Of a stretch of 64,000 bases of DNA, positions 41,635 to 50,411 are shown one piece after another. The translations under genes and the position numbers were made by a program. The DNA is from Galactobacter valiniphilus. GTDB taxonomy: Bacteria; Actinomycetota; Actinomycetes; Actinomycetales; Micrococcaceae. Within the stretch, counting starts at the first letter, position 1. Each line of letters begins with the position of its first letter. The DNA is taken from the NCBI RefSeq assembly GCF_003575975.1, contig NZ_QQXK01000014.1, forward strand, positions 1 to 64,000, read 5' to 3'. The notes beneath the pieces were generated by a model that did not search any database, had not been told where the DNA came from, and was given only the letters and a program-made list of their open reading frames with translations.

Positions 41635-42918
41635 CTACGGGCGCACGCGCAACGCCGCCAGGGTCCGCTCCAGCCGGGGGCGCATGTCCCGGTGCCCCTT
41701 GAGCTCCCAGCCCACCACGCCGACCCACGGCAACAGCATGACCACGAGCAGGCACACGCCCAGCGACGCACCGGACGCGGCGAGCAGCACCGCCGCCGCG
41801 CCCAGCGCGAAGGTCAGCGCCAGGAGCAGCAGGTGGAAGGCGTCGAAGCCGGGCACGAGCGCCGTGAAGCACACGAACACCATGACCACGGCGAGCGTTG
41901 CCGGCAGGGCCACCGCGAGCACCACGGCGGTGGCGCCGAGGCCCTCCTCCCCCTCCGCGTACGTGGCGGCGAGGTGCAGCCCGGCGCCGATCGCCGCGAT
42001 GGAGCCGTAGAGCACGATGTGCGCCAGGCCCATCCAGTGCAGGGCCCCGCGGCGCACGGCGAAGACCTCGCCAACCGGCACGATGAAGTAGATCCACCAG
42101 AGGCCAAAGGCCAGGCTCAGGCCCGCGGCCCCGACGGCGGCGGCATCCGCCCAACGGTCGGGCTCCGAGAGCTCGGCCTGCACGGCCGTGAAGGTGCCGA
42201 GCACCACCTCGCCCAGCGTGATGATGACAAACGCCGAGAGCCGTTCGGCCATGTGCAACGAGTGCCAGGGGATGCGCCCCTGCCGCTCGGCGAGGAGCGG
42301 GTAGGCCACCTCCTGCAGGAGCCAGATCCCCATCAGCACAAAGCTGACCCCCGCCGGCAGCGGCAGGAAGGCCTGCAGCACCCAGCCGAGCTGGGAGATG
42401 ACGAGCGCCCGGACGTACGCGAGCGCCGTCGTGCGGTACTCGGGTGAGCTGCGCGCCACGCGCAGCCACAGGATGATGCTTCCCACGCGCATGAAGACGT
42501 AGCCGAGCACCATGATCTGGTTGCCGAGCGGCCCGCCGGCGTCCACCGAGGCGACCATGGGCGCGATGCCGAGGGCCAGTACCAGGACCCCGGCCATCTG
42601 CATGAGCGTCACGAGGCGCACGCCCCAGTCGTCGGTGTCGAAGGCGCTCAGGAGCTGCGAGTAGCTCCACCACGCCCACGTGATCCCGAAGGTCGCGAAC
42701 GCGAACGTGCCAATGCCCTGCACCCAGTGCCCCTCGGCCAGGAGGTGCTCCAGGTTGGAGGCGGCGATGGAGACCGCCACCACGGCCACGAGGTCGAAGA
42801 TCAGCTCGAGCGGCGAGCCGGCGCGCTCGGCCTCACGCGGGTCCCTTCCCGTTAACGGCACGAGGCCGTGCGGGGCCCTTCGACCCCGCACGGCCTCGTT
42901 CTCGTGAGCCGCGCTCAC
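41635..42918 (-). CDS. Low temperature requirement protein A (LtrA) family
   Basis: A membrane protein of up to 427 residues with 10-12 helices. The LtrA hallmark is RDPREAERAGSPLELIFDLV near the N-terminus, followed by FAFATFGITWAWWSYSQL. LtrA was first found in Listeria as needed for growth in the cold; the molecular role is unknown. The GTG at 42918 directly abuts the ABC stop, but the first 19 codons are made of a perfect 16-bp hairpin. A GTG at 42861 (408 residues) just before the conserved part is a serious alternative, with the hairpin then being the terminator of the ABC operon. Confidence 0.82.
   Translation of the reverse strand: MSAAHENEAVRGRRAPHGLVPLTGRDPREAERAGSPLELIFDLVAVVAVSIAASNLEHLLAEGHWVQGIGTFAFATFGITWAWWSYSQLLSAFDTDDWGVRLVTLMQMAGVLVLALGIAPMVASVDAGGPLGNQIMVLGYVFMRVGSIILWLRVARSSPEYRTTALAYVRALVISQLGWVLQAFLPLPAGVSFVLMGIWLLQEVAYPLLAERQGRIPWHSLHMAERLSAFVIITLGEVVLGTFTAVQAELSEPDRWADAAAVGAAGLSLAFGLWWIYFIVPVGEVFAVRRGALHWMGLAHIVLYGSIAAIGAGLHLAATYAEGEEGLGATAVVLAVALPATLAVVMVFVCFTALVPGFDAFHLLLLALTFALGAAAVLLAASGASLGVCLLVVMLLPWVGVVGWELKGHRDMRPRLERTLAALRVRP
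42860..42899 (-). terminator. Perfect 16-bp hairpin at the ABC/LtrA junction
   Basis: Arms 42860-42875 and 42884-42899 pair perfectly around an 8-nt loop, starting 20 bp after the ABC stop codon. It looks like the other terminators in this window but lies inside the annotated LtrA start region. Confidence 0.6.
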
Positions 42919-45093
42919 CTAGGCACCGGGCTCGCCGGCACCGTGCTTGCCGTGCTCCGGCGCCTGCGCGTCGGCGCCCTGCGAGGCGTCGGCCGCCGGG
43001 GCGTCCTCGGTCACGACGGGCACTGAACCCGTGGCAAGCACCTCGGCCTCGGCGGCCTGGCGCTCCTCCTCGGCCACCTCGGTGTCGGCGGGGCCAACGA
43101 ACTGCGACATGTAGAGGCGGTGGTACGCCCCGCGCGCCGCGAGCAGCTGCTCGTGGTTGCCCTGCTCCACGATCCGGCCGGCCTCCATCACGAGGATGGT
43201 GTCGGCGTCGCGGATGGTGGAGAGGCGGTGGGCGATGACGAAGCTCGTGCGGTCCGAGCGCAGGGCCTTCATGGCCTGCTGGACCAGGAGCTCCGTGCGG
43301 GTATCCACCGAGCTCGTTGCCTCGTCGAGGATCAGCAGGCTCGGGTCGGAGACAAACGCGCGGGCGATCGTGATGAGCTGGCGCTCACCGGCCGAGACGT
43401 TCGTGGCGTCCTCGTCCAGCACCGTGTCGTAGCCGTCCGGCAGGGCGCGCACGAAGCGGTCGACGTAGGTGGCCTTCGCCGCGGCGATGACCTCCTCGTC
43501 CGTGGCCTCGAGGCGGCCGTAACGGATGTTCTCCATGATGGTGCCGCCGAACAGCCACGCGTCCTGCAGCACCATGCCCACCTTGGAGCGCAGCTCCTGG
43601 CGGGAGAGCTCCTTGGTGTCAACGCCGTCCAGCAGGATGCGCCCCGAGTTGATCTCGTAGAAGCGCATCACGAGGTTCACGAGCGTGGTCTTGCCTGCGC
43701 CCGTGGGGCCGACGATCGCCACGGTGTGGCCCGGGTCCGCCTCGAAGGAGAGGTCCTCGATGAGCGGCTTGTCCTCCGAGTAGGAGAACGAGACGTTCTG
43801 GAACTGCACGCGGCCCTCGGTGCGGGCGGGGAGCTTGCCGGAGGGCTCCTCCTGCTCCTCCTCGTCAGCGTCCAACAGCTCGAAGGTGCGCTCGGCGGCC
43901 GCAACGCCCGACTGGAACATGTTGGCCACGCCGGCGATCTCGGACAGCGGCTGCGTGAACTGGCGCGAGTACTGGATGAACGCCGTGGCGTCGCCCAGGC
44001 TCATCTGGCCGGCGGCGACGCGCAGGCCGCCCACGACGGCGATGCCGACGTAGGACAGGTAGGACACGAAGGTCATGATCGGCATCATCGACATGGACAG
44101 CGCCTGCGCCGAGAACGCCGCCTTGAAGAGGGACTCGTTGCGCTCCTCGAAGCGCTCGCGCATGTCCTCCTCGCGGCCGAAGACCTTGACCAGCTCGTGG
44201 CCGGAGAAGGACTCCTCGATCTGGCCGTTGAGCGCGCCGGTGGCCTGCCACTGCGCCACGAAGCGCTTCTGCGAGGGCTTGCCGATGCCGGCCATGATGA
44301 CGCCCGTCAGCGGCAGCGCCACGAGGGCGATGAGCGCGAGCTGCCACGAGACCACGAACATCATGATGATGATGCCGATGACCGTCATGACGGCGGAGAC
44401 GAGCTGGCTCAGGGCCTGCTGCAGCGACTGCTGGATGTTGTCGACGTCGTTGGTGACGCGGGAGAGCACGTCGCCGCGCTGGCGCGTGTCGAAGTAGTTC
44501 AGCGGCAGGCGGTTGAGCTTGGCCTCCACGTCGCGGCGCAGGCCGCGCACCACGCGCATGACGAGCTTGTTCAGCAGCCAGCCCTGCGCCCACATGAAGA
44601 GCGAGGCGAGCACGTAGAGCGTGAGCACCACGAGCAGCACGTTGCCGAGGGCCACGAAGTCGATGCCCTGGCCCGGCGTGAAGACCATGGTGTTGAGGCG
44701 GTCCGCCTCCTCGGTCTTCCCTTCCGCTCGCAGGCCGGCGATGAGCTGCTCCTTCGTCACGCCGGAGGGCATGCCGCGGCCAACCAAACCGCCGGCGATG
44801 ATGTCCATGGCCCGGCCCATGACCTTGGGGGCCACGACGTTGAAGACCACGGAGATCGCCACGAGGGCGAAGACCGCGGAGAGGGCCAGCTTGAACGGGG
44901 CGAGGAGCCCCAGCAGGCGCTTGGCGCTGGGCCAGAAGTGCTCGGCCTTGCGCACCGACATGGAACCGCCGAAGCCGTCGTCGATGCTCATGTCCGCCGA
45001 GGCGTCCGCCTCGGCCGTGGCCACGGCACCCTCGAGCTCGGTGGCGGCCTCGGTCTGGGCCGCGGTGTCCTTCTTGTTCTTTCGCGGGCTCAT
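42919..45093 (-). CDS. ABC exporter subunit (consensus site), heterodimer partner
   Basis: A 724-residue ABC half-transporter: N-terminal extension (about 60 residues, acidic/Ala-rich), six-helix membrane domain (about 70-400), ATPase domain with Walker A GPTGAGKTTL, signature VSAGERQL, Walker B LLILDEATSSVD (catalytic Glu present) and H-loop IAHRLSTI. A C-terminal acidic tail follows. The ATG at 45093 overlaps the partner stop (ATGA). Together with the degenerate-site partner it forms a heterodimeric multidrug-type exporter like TM287/288 or BmrCD. The membrane domain contains an unusual extra extracytoplasmic loop near residues 105-140. Confidence 0.9.
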   Translation of the reverse strand: MSPRKNKKDTAAQTEAATELEGAVATAEADASADMSIDDGFGGSMSVRKAEHFWPSAKRLLGLLAPFKLALSAVFALVAISVVFNVVAPKVMGRAMDIIAGGLVGRGMPSGVTKEQLIAGLRAEGKTEEADRLNTMVFTPGQGIDFVALGNVLLVVLTLYVLASLFMWAQGWLLNKLVMRVVRGLRRDVEAKLNRLPLNYFDTRQRGDVLSRVTNDVDNIQQSLQQALSQLVSAVMTVIGIIIMMFVVSWQLALIALVALPLTGVIMAGIGKPSQKRFVAQWQATGALNGQIEESFSGHELVKVFGREEDMRERFEERNESLFKAAFSAQALSMSMMPIMTFVSYLSYVGIAVVGGLRVAAGQMSLGDATAFIQYSRQFTQPLSEIAGVANMFQSGVAAAERTFELLDADEEEQEEPSGKLPARTEGRVQFQNVSFSYSEDKPLIEDLSFEADPGHTVAIVGPTGAGKTTLVNLVMRFYEINSGRILLDGVDTKELSRQELRSKVGMVLQDAWLFGGTIMENIRYGRLEATDEEVIAAAKATYVDRFVRALPDGYDTVLDEDATNVSAGERQLITIARAFVSDPSLLILDEATSSVDTRTELLVQQAMKALRSDRTSFVIAHRLSTIRDADTILVMEAGRIVEQGNHEQLLAARGAYHRLYMSQFVGPADTEVAEEERQAAEAEVLATGSVPVVTEDAPAADASQGADAQAPEHGKHGAGEPGA

Positions 45094-46826
45094 CAGGCCA
45101 CCTCCTCCGCGCTGATCTGCGACTCGACGATCTCTTGGTACGTGGGGCTGCTCTCCAGCAGTTCCGCGTGGGTGCCGCGGGCGACGATCTCGCCGTGCTC
45201 CAGGACCAGGATCTGGTCGGCCTCCAGGATCGTGGAGACGCGCTGGGCCACGATAATCACGGCCGCTTCCTTGGTGGGCTCCTCGAGCGCCGCGCGCAGA
45301 CGGGCGTCCGTCGCGACGTCGAGCGCCGAGAAGGAGTCGTCGAAGAGGTAGACCTGCGGCTTGGCCGCGAGCGCACGGGCGATGCACAGGCGCTGGCGCT
45401 GGCCGCCGGAGACGTTGGTGCCGCCCTGCGAGATGGCCGATTCCAGCTGGCCCTCGCGCTCCTTGACGAAGTCGGCGGCCTGGGCCACCTCGAGCGCCTC
45501 CCAGAGCTGCTCCTCCGTGGCGTCCCGCGCGCCGAAGCGCAGGTTGGACGCCACGGTGCCGGAGAACAGGAAGGGCTTCTGCGGCACGGCGGCGATGGCG
45601 GAGGAGAGGCCCTTGCGGGTCATCTGCTCCGTGGGCACACCGTTGATCAGCACCTCGCCGGAGTCCGCGTCGTAGAGGCGCGGGATGAGGTTCAGGAGCG
45701 TGGTCTTGCCGGCACCGGTGGACCCGATGATGGCGGTGGTCTTGCCGGCCTCGGCCACGAAGTTCAGGCCGGAGACGACGTTGGCCTCTGCACCGGGGTA
45801 GCCGAAGGAGACGTCGCGGAACTCGACGGCGGGGGCACCGGCCACGGGGGCCGGCTCAACGCGAGCGTCCTCGATGGACGGCTCGGTGTCCATGACCTCG
45901 CCGATGCGCTCGGCGGAGACCAGGGCGCGCGGGATCATCATGGCCATGAAGGTGCCCATCATGACGGCCGTCAGGATCTGCATGAGGTACTGCATGAACG
46001 CCGTGAGCGAGCCGACCTGGATGGCACCCTCGTCAACGCGGTGGCCGCCGAACCACAGCACGGCCGTGGTGGCCGCCTCGAGGATCAGCATGATGAGCGG
46101 GAACATCAGCACAAAGAGGTTGCCGACGCGCACGCCCACGCCGGTCAGGGCGTCGTTCGACTCGTTGAAACGCTTCGTCTCGTGCGGCTCGCGCGTGAAC
46201 GCGCGGACCACGCGGATGCCGGTGATCTGCTCGCGCAGGACGCCGTTGATGGAATCGAGGCGCTCCTGGTTCTCGCGGAAGAGCGGCATGAGCTTGATGA
46301 CCAGCAGGCCGACCACCAGGAAGAGCAACGGCACGGAGACCCACACGAGCCAGGACAGCCCGGCGTCCTCGCGCAGCGCCATGATGATGCCGCCAATGCA
46401 CATGATCGGCGCACTGACCATGAAGTTCAGGGCCATGAGCGTGAGCATCTGGATCTGCTGGACGTCATTGGTGCCGCGCGTGATGAGCGTGGCAGCGCCG
46501 AACTTGTTGACCTCGCGGGCCGAGAAGTCGGAAACGCGGTGGAACACGTCTCGGCGGATGTCGCGGCCGATCGCCATGGCGGTCTTGGAGCCGAAGTACA
46601 CGGCGGCGACGGCCACGATGACCTGGATGAATGCGACGATCAGCATGATGCCGCCGAGTTCCCAGATGCGGGCAACGTTCCCCACGATGACGCCTTGGTC
46701 GATGATGTTGGCGTTCAGCGCGGGCAGGTAGAGAGTCGTGATGGTGGATGCGAGCTGGAGGATCACCACAAGGGAAATCCACCCAACGTACGGCTTGGCG
46801 TGCCGTGCGATGAGCTTGAGAAGCAT
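45093..46826 (-). CDS. ABC exporter subunit (degenerate site), heterodimer partner
   Basis: A 577-residue ABC half-transporter with six helices (about 15-310) and an ATPase domain with Walker A GSTGAGKTTL, signature NVSGGQRQRL and Walker B VYLFDDSFSALD. The catalytic glutamate is replaced by Asp, and the H-loop region reads VIIVAQRVSTI (His replaced by Gln). These are exactly the marks of the non-hydrolysing degenerate site in heterodimeric exporters. A GAAGGAAG ribosome site precedes the ATG. The next gene supplies the active site. The substrate is unknown; multidrug or lipid export is usual. Confidence 0.92.
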   Translation of the reverse strand: MLLKLIARHAKPYVGWISLVVILQLASTITTLYLPALNANIIDQGVIVGNVARIWELGGIMLIVAFIQVIVAVAAVYFGSKTAMAIGRDIRRDVFHRVSDFSAREVNKFGAATLITRGTNDVQQIQMLTLMALNFMVSAPIMCIGGIIMALREDAGLSWLVWVSVPLLFLVVGLLVIKLMPLFRENQERLDSINGVLREQITGIRVVRAFTREPHETKRFNESNDALTGVGVRVGNLFVLMFPLIMLILEAATTAVLWFGGHRVDEGAIQVGSLTAFMQYLMQILTAVMMGTFMAMMIPRALVSAERIGEVMDTEPSIEDARVEPAPVAGAPAVEFRDVSFGYPGAEANVVSGLNFVAEAGKTTAIIGSTGAGKTTLLNLIPRLYDADSGEVLINGVPTEQMTRKGLSSAIAAVPQKPFLFSGTVASNLRFGARDATEEQLWEALEVAQAADFVKEREGQLESAISQGGTNVSGGQRQRLCIARALAAKPQVYLFDDSFSALDVATDARLRAALEEPTKEAAVIIVAQRVSTILEADQILVLEHGEIVARGTHAELLESSPTYQEIVESQISAEEVA

Positions 46827-47140
46827 GTTCTTCCTTCGTCAGGCTCCGCCCCGTCTTCCTCCCCTGGCCCGGGCGCGCGGTGCCGGCGGCCAGGTGGGCA
46901 AAGGTGAGGGAGATCGGCGGGTGGGCCACGGGGGCCGGCTGCCCCCAAAGCGACGAAAAGAATAACCCGCGACCCCGACTGGTTGGTATCCCCCAAACGG
47001 ATGATTCGCCCGGGAATTCACCGATGCACGACGGCGGGTGGCCGGGTTGTCGCCCCGCCGCGCCCGGGGCGCGGGGCGGCACCCGCGCCTCCCCGCGCCG
47101 TCGGGCAGGCGGCGCCCGGAACGGGGCGCCCGCCCGCCGC
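46827..47140. other. 314-bp intergenic region
   Basis: No gene is visible. On the minus strand a TATTCT (46959-46964) could be the -10 of the ABC operon, leaving about 130 nt of leader. Towards the MerR side are a near-copy (GCACGACGGCGGG, about 47027) and an exact copy (47097-47106) of the recurring 10-mer. Confidence 0.5.
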
Positions 47141-47968
47141 TCAGGCGAGCGGCATGTGCACCTCGGTGACCGGGCCGCCCTCGGCGTCCGGCTCGCTGAG
47201 GTAGACGTTGAAGTTTCGCTCGGGCAGCGGGGCGTCGGGGCCCCCGGCCGCGAGCGTCAGCCCGTGCTCGAGCGCATAGGCGCCGATGCGTGCGTGAGCC
47301 TCCGTGATGAGCGAGTACGGCCCCTCGACGCGGGCCACGACGGTCTCGCGCGTGGGCAGGCTGAGCACCTCGAGCGGTTCCGGCACGTGCGTGCCGGGCG
47401 CCACGGGCACCCAGACCGACTCGTCGACGTCGCTCTCGCGGAACTCGCCGTCGTGCTCGATGACGCCGCCCGGGCCGGTGGGCACCACGCCGGCGGCCGC
47501 GAGCAGCGGCATGAGGCGGCCCCACAGCACCCCCTCCTCCGGATAGCTGGGGATGGTGCCGCGCAGGGCCACGACGGTCGTGGCGGGGACGGTGGCGGTC
47601 GAAACGGTGATGGCAGGCATGTCGCCCTCCTCTGGAAACAGTTGGCGGAACAGCGCCAGCCGGTCCGCGGCCTCGTCCAGCTCCCGAAGGAGCTCGGCGC
47701 GCCGGGTGGCGATGGCGCTGGCGAAGTCCTCCGTGCCGCGTGCGGCAAGCAGGGCCCCGATGGCCGCCACGCCGAAGCCCACGTCCCGCAGGCGGCGGAT
47801 GTCCCCCGCCCTCACGAGCTGCTCGCGGGAGTAGCTGCGGCGGCCCGTGAACGGGTCGACAGCGGCCGGCGCGAGCAGGCCGTGCTGGTCGTAGTGCCGC
47901 AGCATCCGCACGCTGATGCGGGCGAGGGAGCTGAACTCCCCGATGCTGAGGCCGGCGTTGGTGGTCAT
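47141..47968 (-). CDS. MerR-family regulator with GyrI-like effector domain
   Basis: A 275-residue regulator: N-terminal MerR helix-turn-helix and wing (LSIGEFSSLARISVRMLRHY, then RRSYSREQL), a dimerisation coiled coil (about 85-115), and a C-terminal GyrI/BmrR-type multidrug-binding domain (about 118-275) with VVALRGTIPSYPE and a terminal FNVYLSEPDAEGGPVTEVHM. It resembles BmrR and TipA-type regulators that sense drugs. The start overlaps the CoA-transferase stop (ATGA), so it is the last gene of the Ycf46-like operon, and it could also act on the adjacent ABC exporter. Confidence 0.87.
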   Translation of the reverse strand: MTTNAGLSIGEFSSLARISVRMLRHYDQHGLLAPAAVDPFTGRRSYSREQLVRAGDIRRLRDVGFGVAAIGALLAARGTEDFASAIATRRAELLRELDEAADRLALFRQLFPEEGDMPAITVSTATVPATTVVALRGTIPSYPEEGVLWGRLMPLLAAAGVVPTGPGGVIEHDGEFRESDVDESVWVPVAPGTHVPEPLEVLSLPTRETVVARVEGPYSLITEAHARIGAYALEHGLTLAAGGPDAPLPERNFNVYLSEPDAEGGPVTEVHMPLA

Positions 47969-49770
47969 GGCTCCACCGTGGGTGCTGACACCGTGTCAGC
48001 TGCAAGCCCCTCGTTCCACGCGAGGTCCGTGGGGGCCAGCGACCACGCCGCCGGTGCCGCCGGGGCGCCGTCCAGGTCAAGCGCGGACGGGGCAGCGAGC
48101 ACCTCCGGGCCGCCGGGCTCGGGCCGCCAGCTCACGGGCTCGACGACGCGTGCGGCCCCGGCAGGCGGGGCTCCCGCGGGGTCCGCGTGTCCGGCGGGCG
48201 CGGGGTCCCGGTGGGTTCCCAGCGCCCAGAGCGCCTCGGCCGTGTGGGCGAGCGAGGCGGTGACGAGGCCACCGGGGTGGGGGCCGGAGGCCGTGGCGTC
48301 GCCCGGTGCCGAGCCGGGCGCGGGCGATCCGGCGGCGGGGTCGAGCCGGGCCCACAGCAGCGAGGCGAGACCCGCCACGAGCAGCTGACCCGTGGCGTGG
48401 TCGAGGGCCTGCACCGGCAGGGCGCCGGGGTGGCCGTGGCCGTCCCGGTACTCGAGGGAGATGCCGCTGGCCGCCTGGACGATCGAGTCGAAGCCGCGGC
48501 GTTCGGCCCACGGCCCGGGGCCCCATGCGCTCAGGCTCGCCACGGCGAGGTGCGGGTGTCGGCGCGCGAGCTGCGCCGGGCCGAAGCCCAGGGCCTCGAG
48601 CGAGCCGGGGCGGTAGCCCGTGATGACCACGTGGGCGTCCGCGAGCAGGGCGTGGATCCGCGCCGCCTCCGCGCCGAGGTCGACGCTCGCGCGGCGCTTG
48701 CCCGTGCCGGTGTCCAGGTACTGATCGCGCAGCTCCGGCAGGACCGGCGGGTCGAGGCGCAGCACGTCGGCCCCGAGGGCGGCGAGCGTGCGGGAGGCGG
48801 TGGGGCCAGCGATGACGCGGCTGAGGTCCAGCACGCGCAGGCCGCTCAGCGGGGCGCGGGCGTGGCGTGGCTCCGGGCGCCAGGGCTCCCGGAGTGGTGG
48901 CACCCCGTCGGTTCGAGGTTCCGGCCAAGGGGCAGGTTCTCCGGGCCCGCCCGCCCGGCCGGCCCCGGTCTGCCCCTCGGAGCCTCGGCCGGCCGCGCCG
49001 GGCCCGTCCGGCCCGGACCGCTCAAGGCGCAGCGGCGCGTGGGCGAAGAGCGAGGCCTCCACGCCCGCGGCGCTGGCCGCCCAGTCGGTGCGGGAACGCA
49101 CGGCGGCCGCGACCCCGCCGCGCTCCACGATGCGGTGTTCGGCCTCGGCGGCCGTCAGCCGCGCGAGCGCCGCGCCCAGGGCCCCGGGCCCGGCGCCCTC
49201 ACCGAGCCCCAGCGCGGCAAGCAGCCGCGCGCGGTGGTGCGGATAGTTGGCGTGCGTGCGCAGCCAGCCGTCGGCGCACGGCCAGAAGCGCGAGAGCGGC
49301 GCGAAACCCTGGACCGGCTCGCCGCCCACGCGCAGGAGCCGGAAGGAATCGAAGGCGGCGGCCACCCGCTCGCTGCGCAGGCTCAGCGCGCCCGGACGGC
49401 CGATCAGGCGGGCGAGCGCCGCGGCGGCGAGTCGGGACGACCCAAGGGCCAGGCCCTCCACGTCGAGCGGTCCGCCCCACCAGCGCCGCGGCCCGGAGAC
49501 CTTCACGTCGGCGAGCGCCTCGCGCCCCGGAAGCAGGCCCGACACCCCGTCCGGGTGCCTGCACCCCTCCGCACGCCCTTGCGCCCGTCGGTGCGCCTCC
49601 GCGGAAGCGACATCGACACCGCCCGCGCCGGCCGCGCCGGGCGCGCCCTCGCGCTCCCCGCCGCCCGGGGTGCGCGCCGGGTCCCCGCCCCGCGTCCCGG
49701 CCAGGGCGAGCGCGGCGGCCAGCCCGCCGTCGTCGGGCACCCGAACCTCCGTGCGTTCCAGCGCGCTCAT
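47965..49770 (-). CDS. CaiB/BaiF-type (class III) CoA-transferase
   Basis: A 601-residue protein, longer than the usual 380-450. The C-terminal part (about 300-560) is a recognisable class III CoA-transferase: GLRVLDLSRVIAGP, GADVLRLDPP, GFDSIVQAASGIS, with the catalytic aspartate in ALDHATGQLL. An N-terminal region (about 80-230) appears to be a second, degenerate copy of a CoA-transferase subdomain (LIGRPGALSLRSERVAAAF), with Gly/Ala/Pro-rich linkers between. The ATG at 49770 overlaps the radical-SAM stop (ATGA). The substrate is unknown. Confidence 0.83.
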   Translation of the reverse strand: MSALERTEVRVPDDGGLAAALALAGTRGGDPARTPGGGEREGAPGAAGAGGVDVASAEAHRRAQGRAEGCRHPDGVSGLLPGREALADVKVSGPRRWWGGPLDVEGLALGSSRLAAAALARLIGRPGALSLRSERVAAAFDSFRLLRVGGEPVQGFAPLSRFWPCADGWLRTHANYPHHRARLLAALGLGEGAGPGALGAALARLTAAEAEHRIVERGGVAAAVRSRTDWAASAAGVEASLFAHAPLRLERSGPDGPGAAGRGSEGQTGAGRAGGPGEPAPWPEPRTDGVPPLREPWRPEPRHARAPLSGLRVLDLSRVIAGPTASRTLAALGADVLRLDPPVLPELRDQYLDTGTGKRRASVDLGAEAARIHALLADAHVVITGYRPGSLEALGFGPAQLARRHPHLAVASLSAWGPGPWAERRGFDSIVQAASGISLEYRDGHGHPGALPVQALDHATGQLLVAGLASLLWARLDPAAGSPAPGSAPGDATASGPHPGGLVTASLAHTAEALWALGTHRDPAPAGHADPAGAPPAGAARVVEPVSWRPEPGGPEVLAAPSALDLDGAPAAPAAWSLAPTDLAWNEGLAADTVSAPTVEP

Positions 49771-50411
49771 GCCTCCCCTTGCTTCCCTTGCGTCGAGTTC
49801 CCGGCCCGGCGCGGGCGGCGCCGGGCGCCGAGGGCGTCGGCCCACTCGCCAAGGCCCTCGCTCGTGAGGAAGCCCGCCATCTCGACGGAGCCGTCCGCGC
49901 CGATCCGCAGCTCCACGCGGTTGCGCTGCGGCGCGGGAAGCACTCCCTCGTAGCGAGGCGTGAAGTGCAGGAAGCGCTGGTTGGCGGAGCCCACGAGGGA
50001 GCGCTGGGTCTCCGGATGGGCGGCCTGGTACTCGCCGTCCACGAGCAGGTCGGCGTTGGCCAGGAGCCGCTGGGCCTCCGGGCGGGCCAGCAGCTCCTCG
50101 TGCCGGTGGCCCGTGAAGGCGATGACGCCGAGGCCCTCGGCGCGGGCCAGCTCGGCGAGTTCGCCGAGCGCATCGGCCTGCTCAAAGGGTTCGCCACCCA
50201 GGAACGTGAAGCCCTCCACCTCCTCGGCGAGCGCCTCGGCCAAGAGATCCCGCACGCTCACGAGCGAGCCGCCGCGCGCGTCGAACAGCTCGGGGTTGAT
50301 GCAGCCGGGGCAGCGGATGGTGCAGCCCTGGACCCACACGGCCGTGCGCTTGCCCGGCCCCTCGGCCGTGGTCCCGTGGAAGATGCGGCCAACGCGCAGC
50401 TCAGAACTCAA
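49767..50411 (-). CDS. Radical SAM glycyl-radical-activase-like protein (NrdG type)
   Basis: A 214-residue radical SAM enzyme with the 4Fe-4S cysteine motif C30-x3-C34-x2-C37 (GCTIRCPGCINPE) and the SAM-binding GGEP (72-75). The compact size and N-terminal pattern match activases of anaerobic ribonucleotide reductase and pyruvate-formate lyase, but no glycyl-radical enzyme is near. The TTG at 50411 lies inside the end of the upstream gene (11-bp overlap); this start keeps the conserved N-terminus. It is part of the Ycf46-like operon, so its partner may be one of those proteins. Confidence 0.85.
   Translation of the reverse strand: MSSELRVGRIFHGTTAEGPGKRTAVWVQGCTIRCPGCINPELFDARGGSLVSVRDLLAEALAEEVEGFTFLGGEPFEQADALGELAELARAEGLGVIAFTGHRHEELLARPEAQRLLANADLLVDGEYQAAHPETQRSLVGSANQRFLHFTPRYEGVLPAPQRNRVELRIGADGSVEMAGFLTSEGLGEWADALGARRRPRRAGNSTQGKQGEA

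Noticed and set aside
43120-45351. 743-codon open frame opposite the ABC exporter gene
   Set aside because: Low-complexity Ala/Gly/His/Glu translation with no domain; antisense to a canonical ABC subunit.
49767-50411. Radical SAM gene as proof of an anaerobic ribonucleotide reductase system
   Set aside because: No nrdD-like glycyl-radical enzyme is in the window; only the activase-like protein is present.
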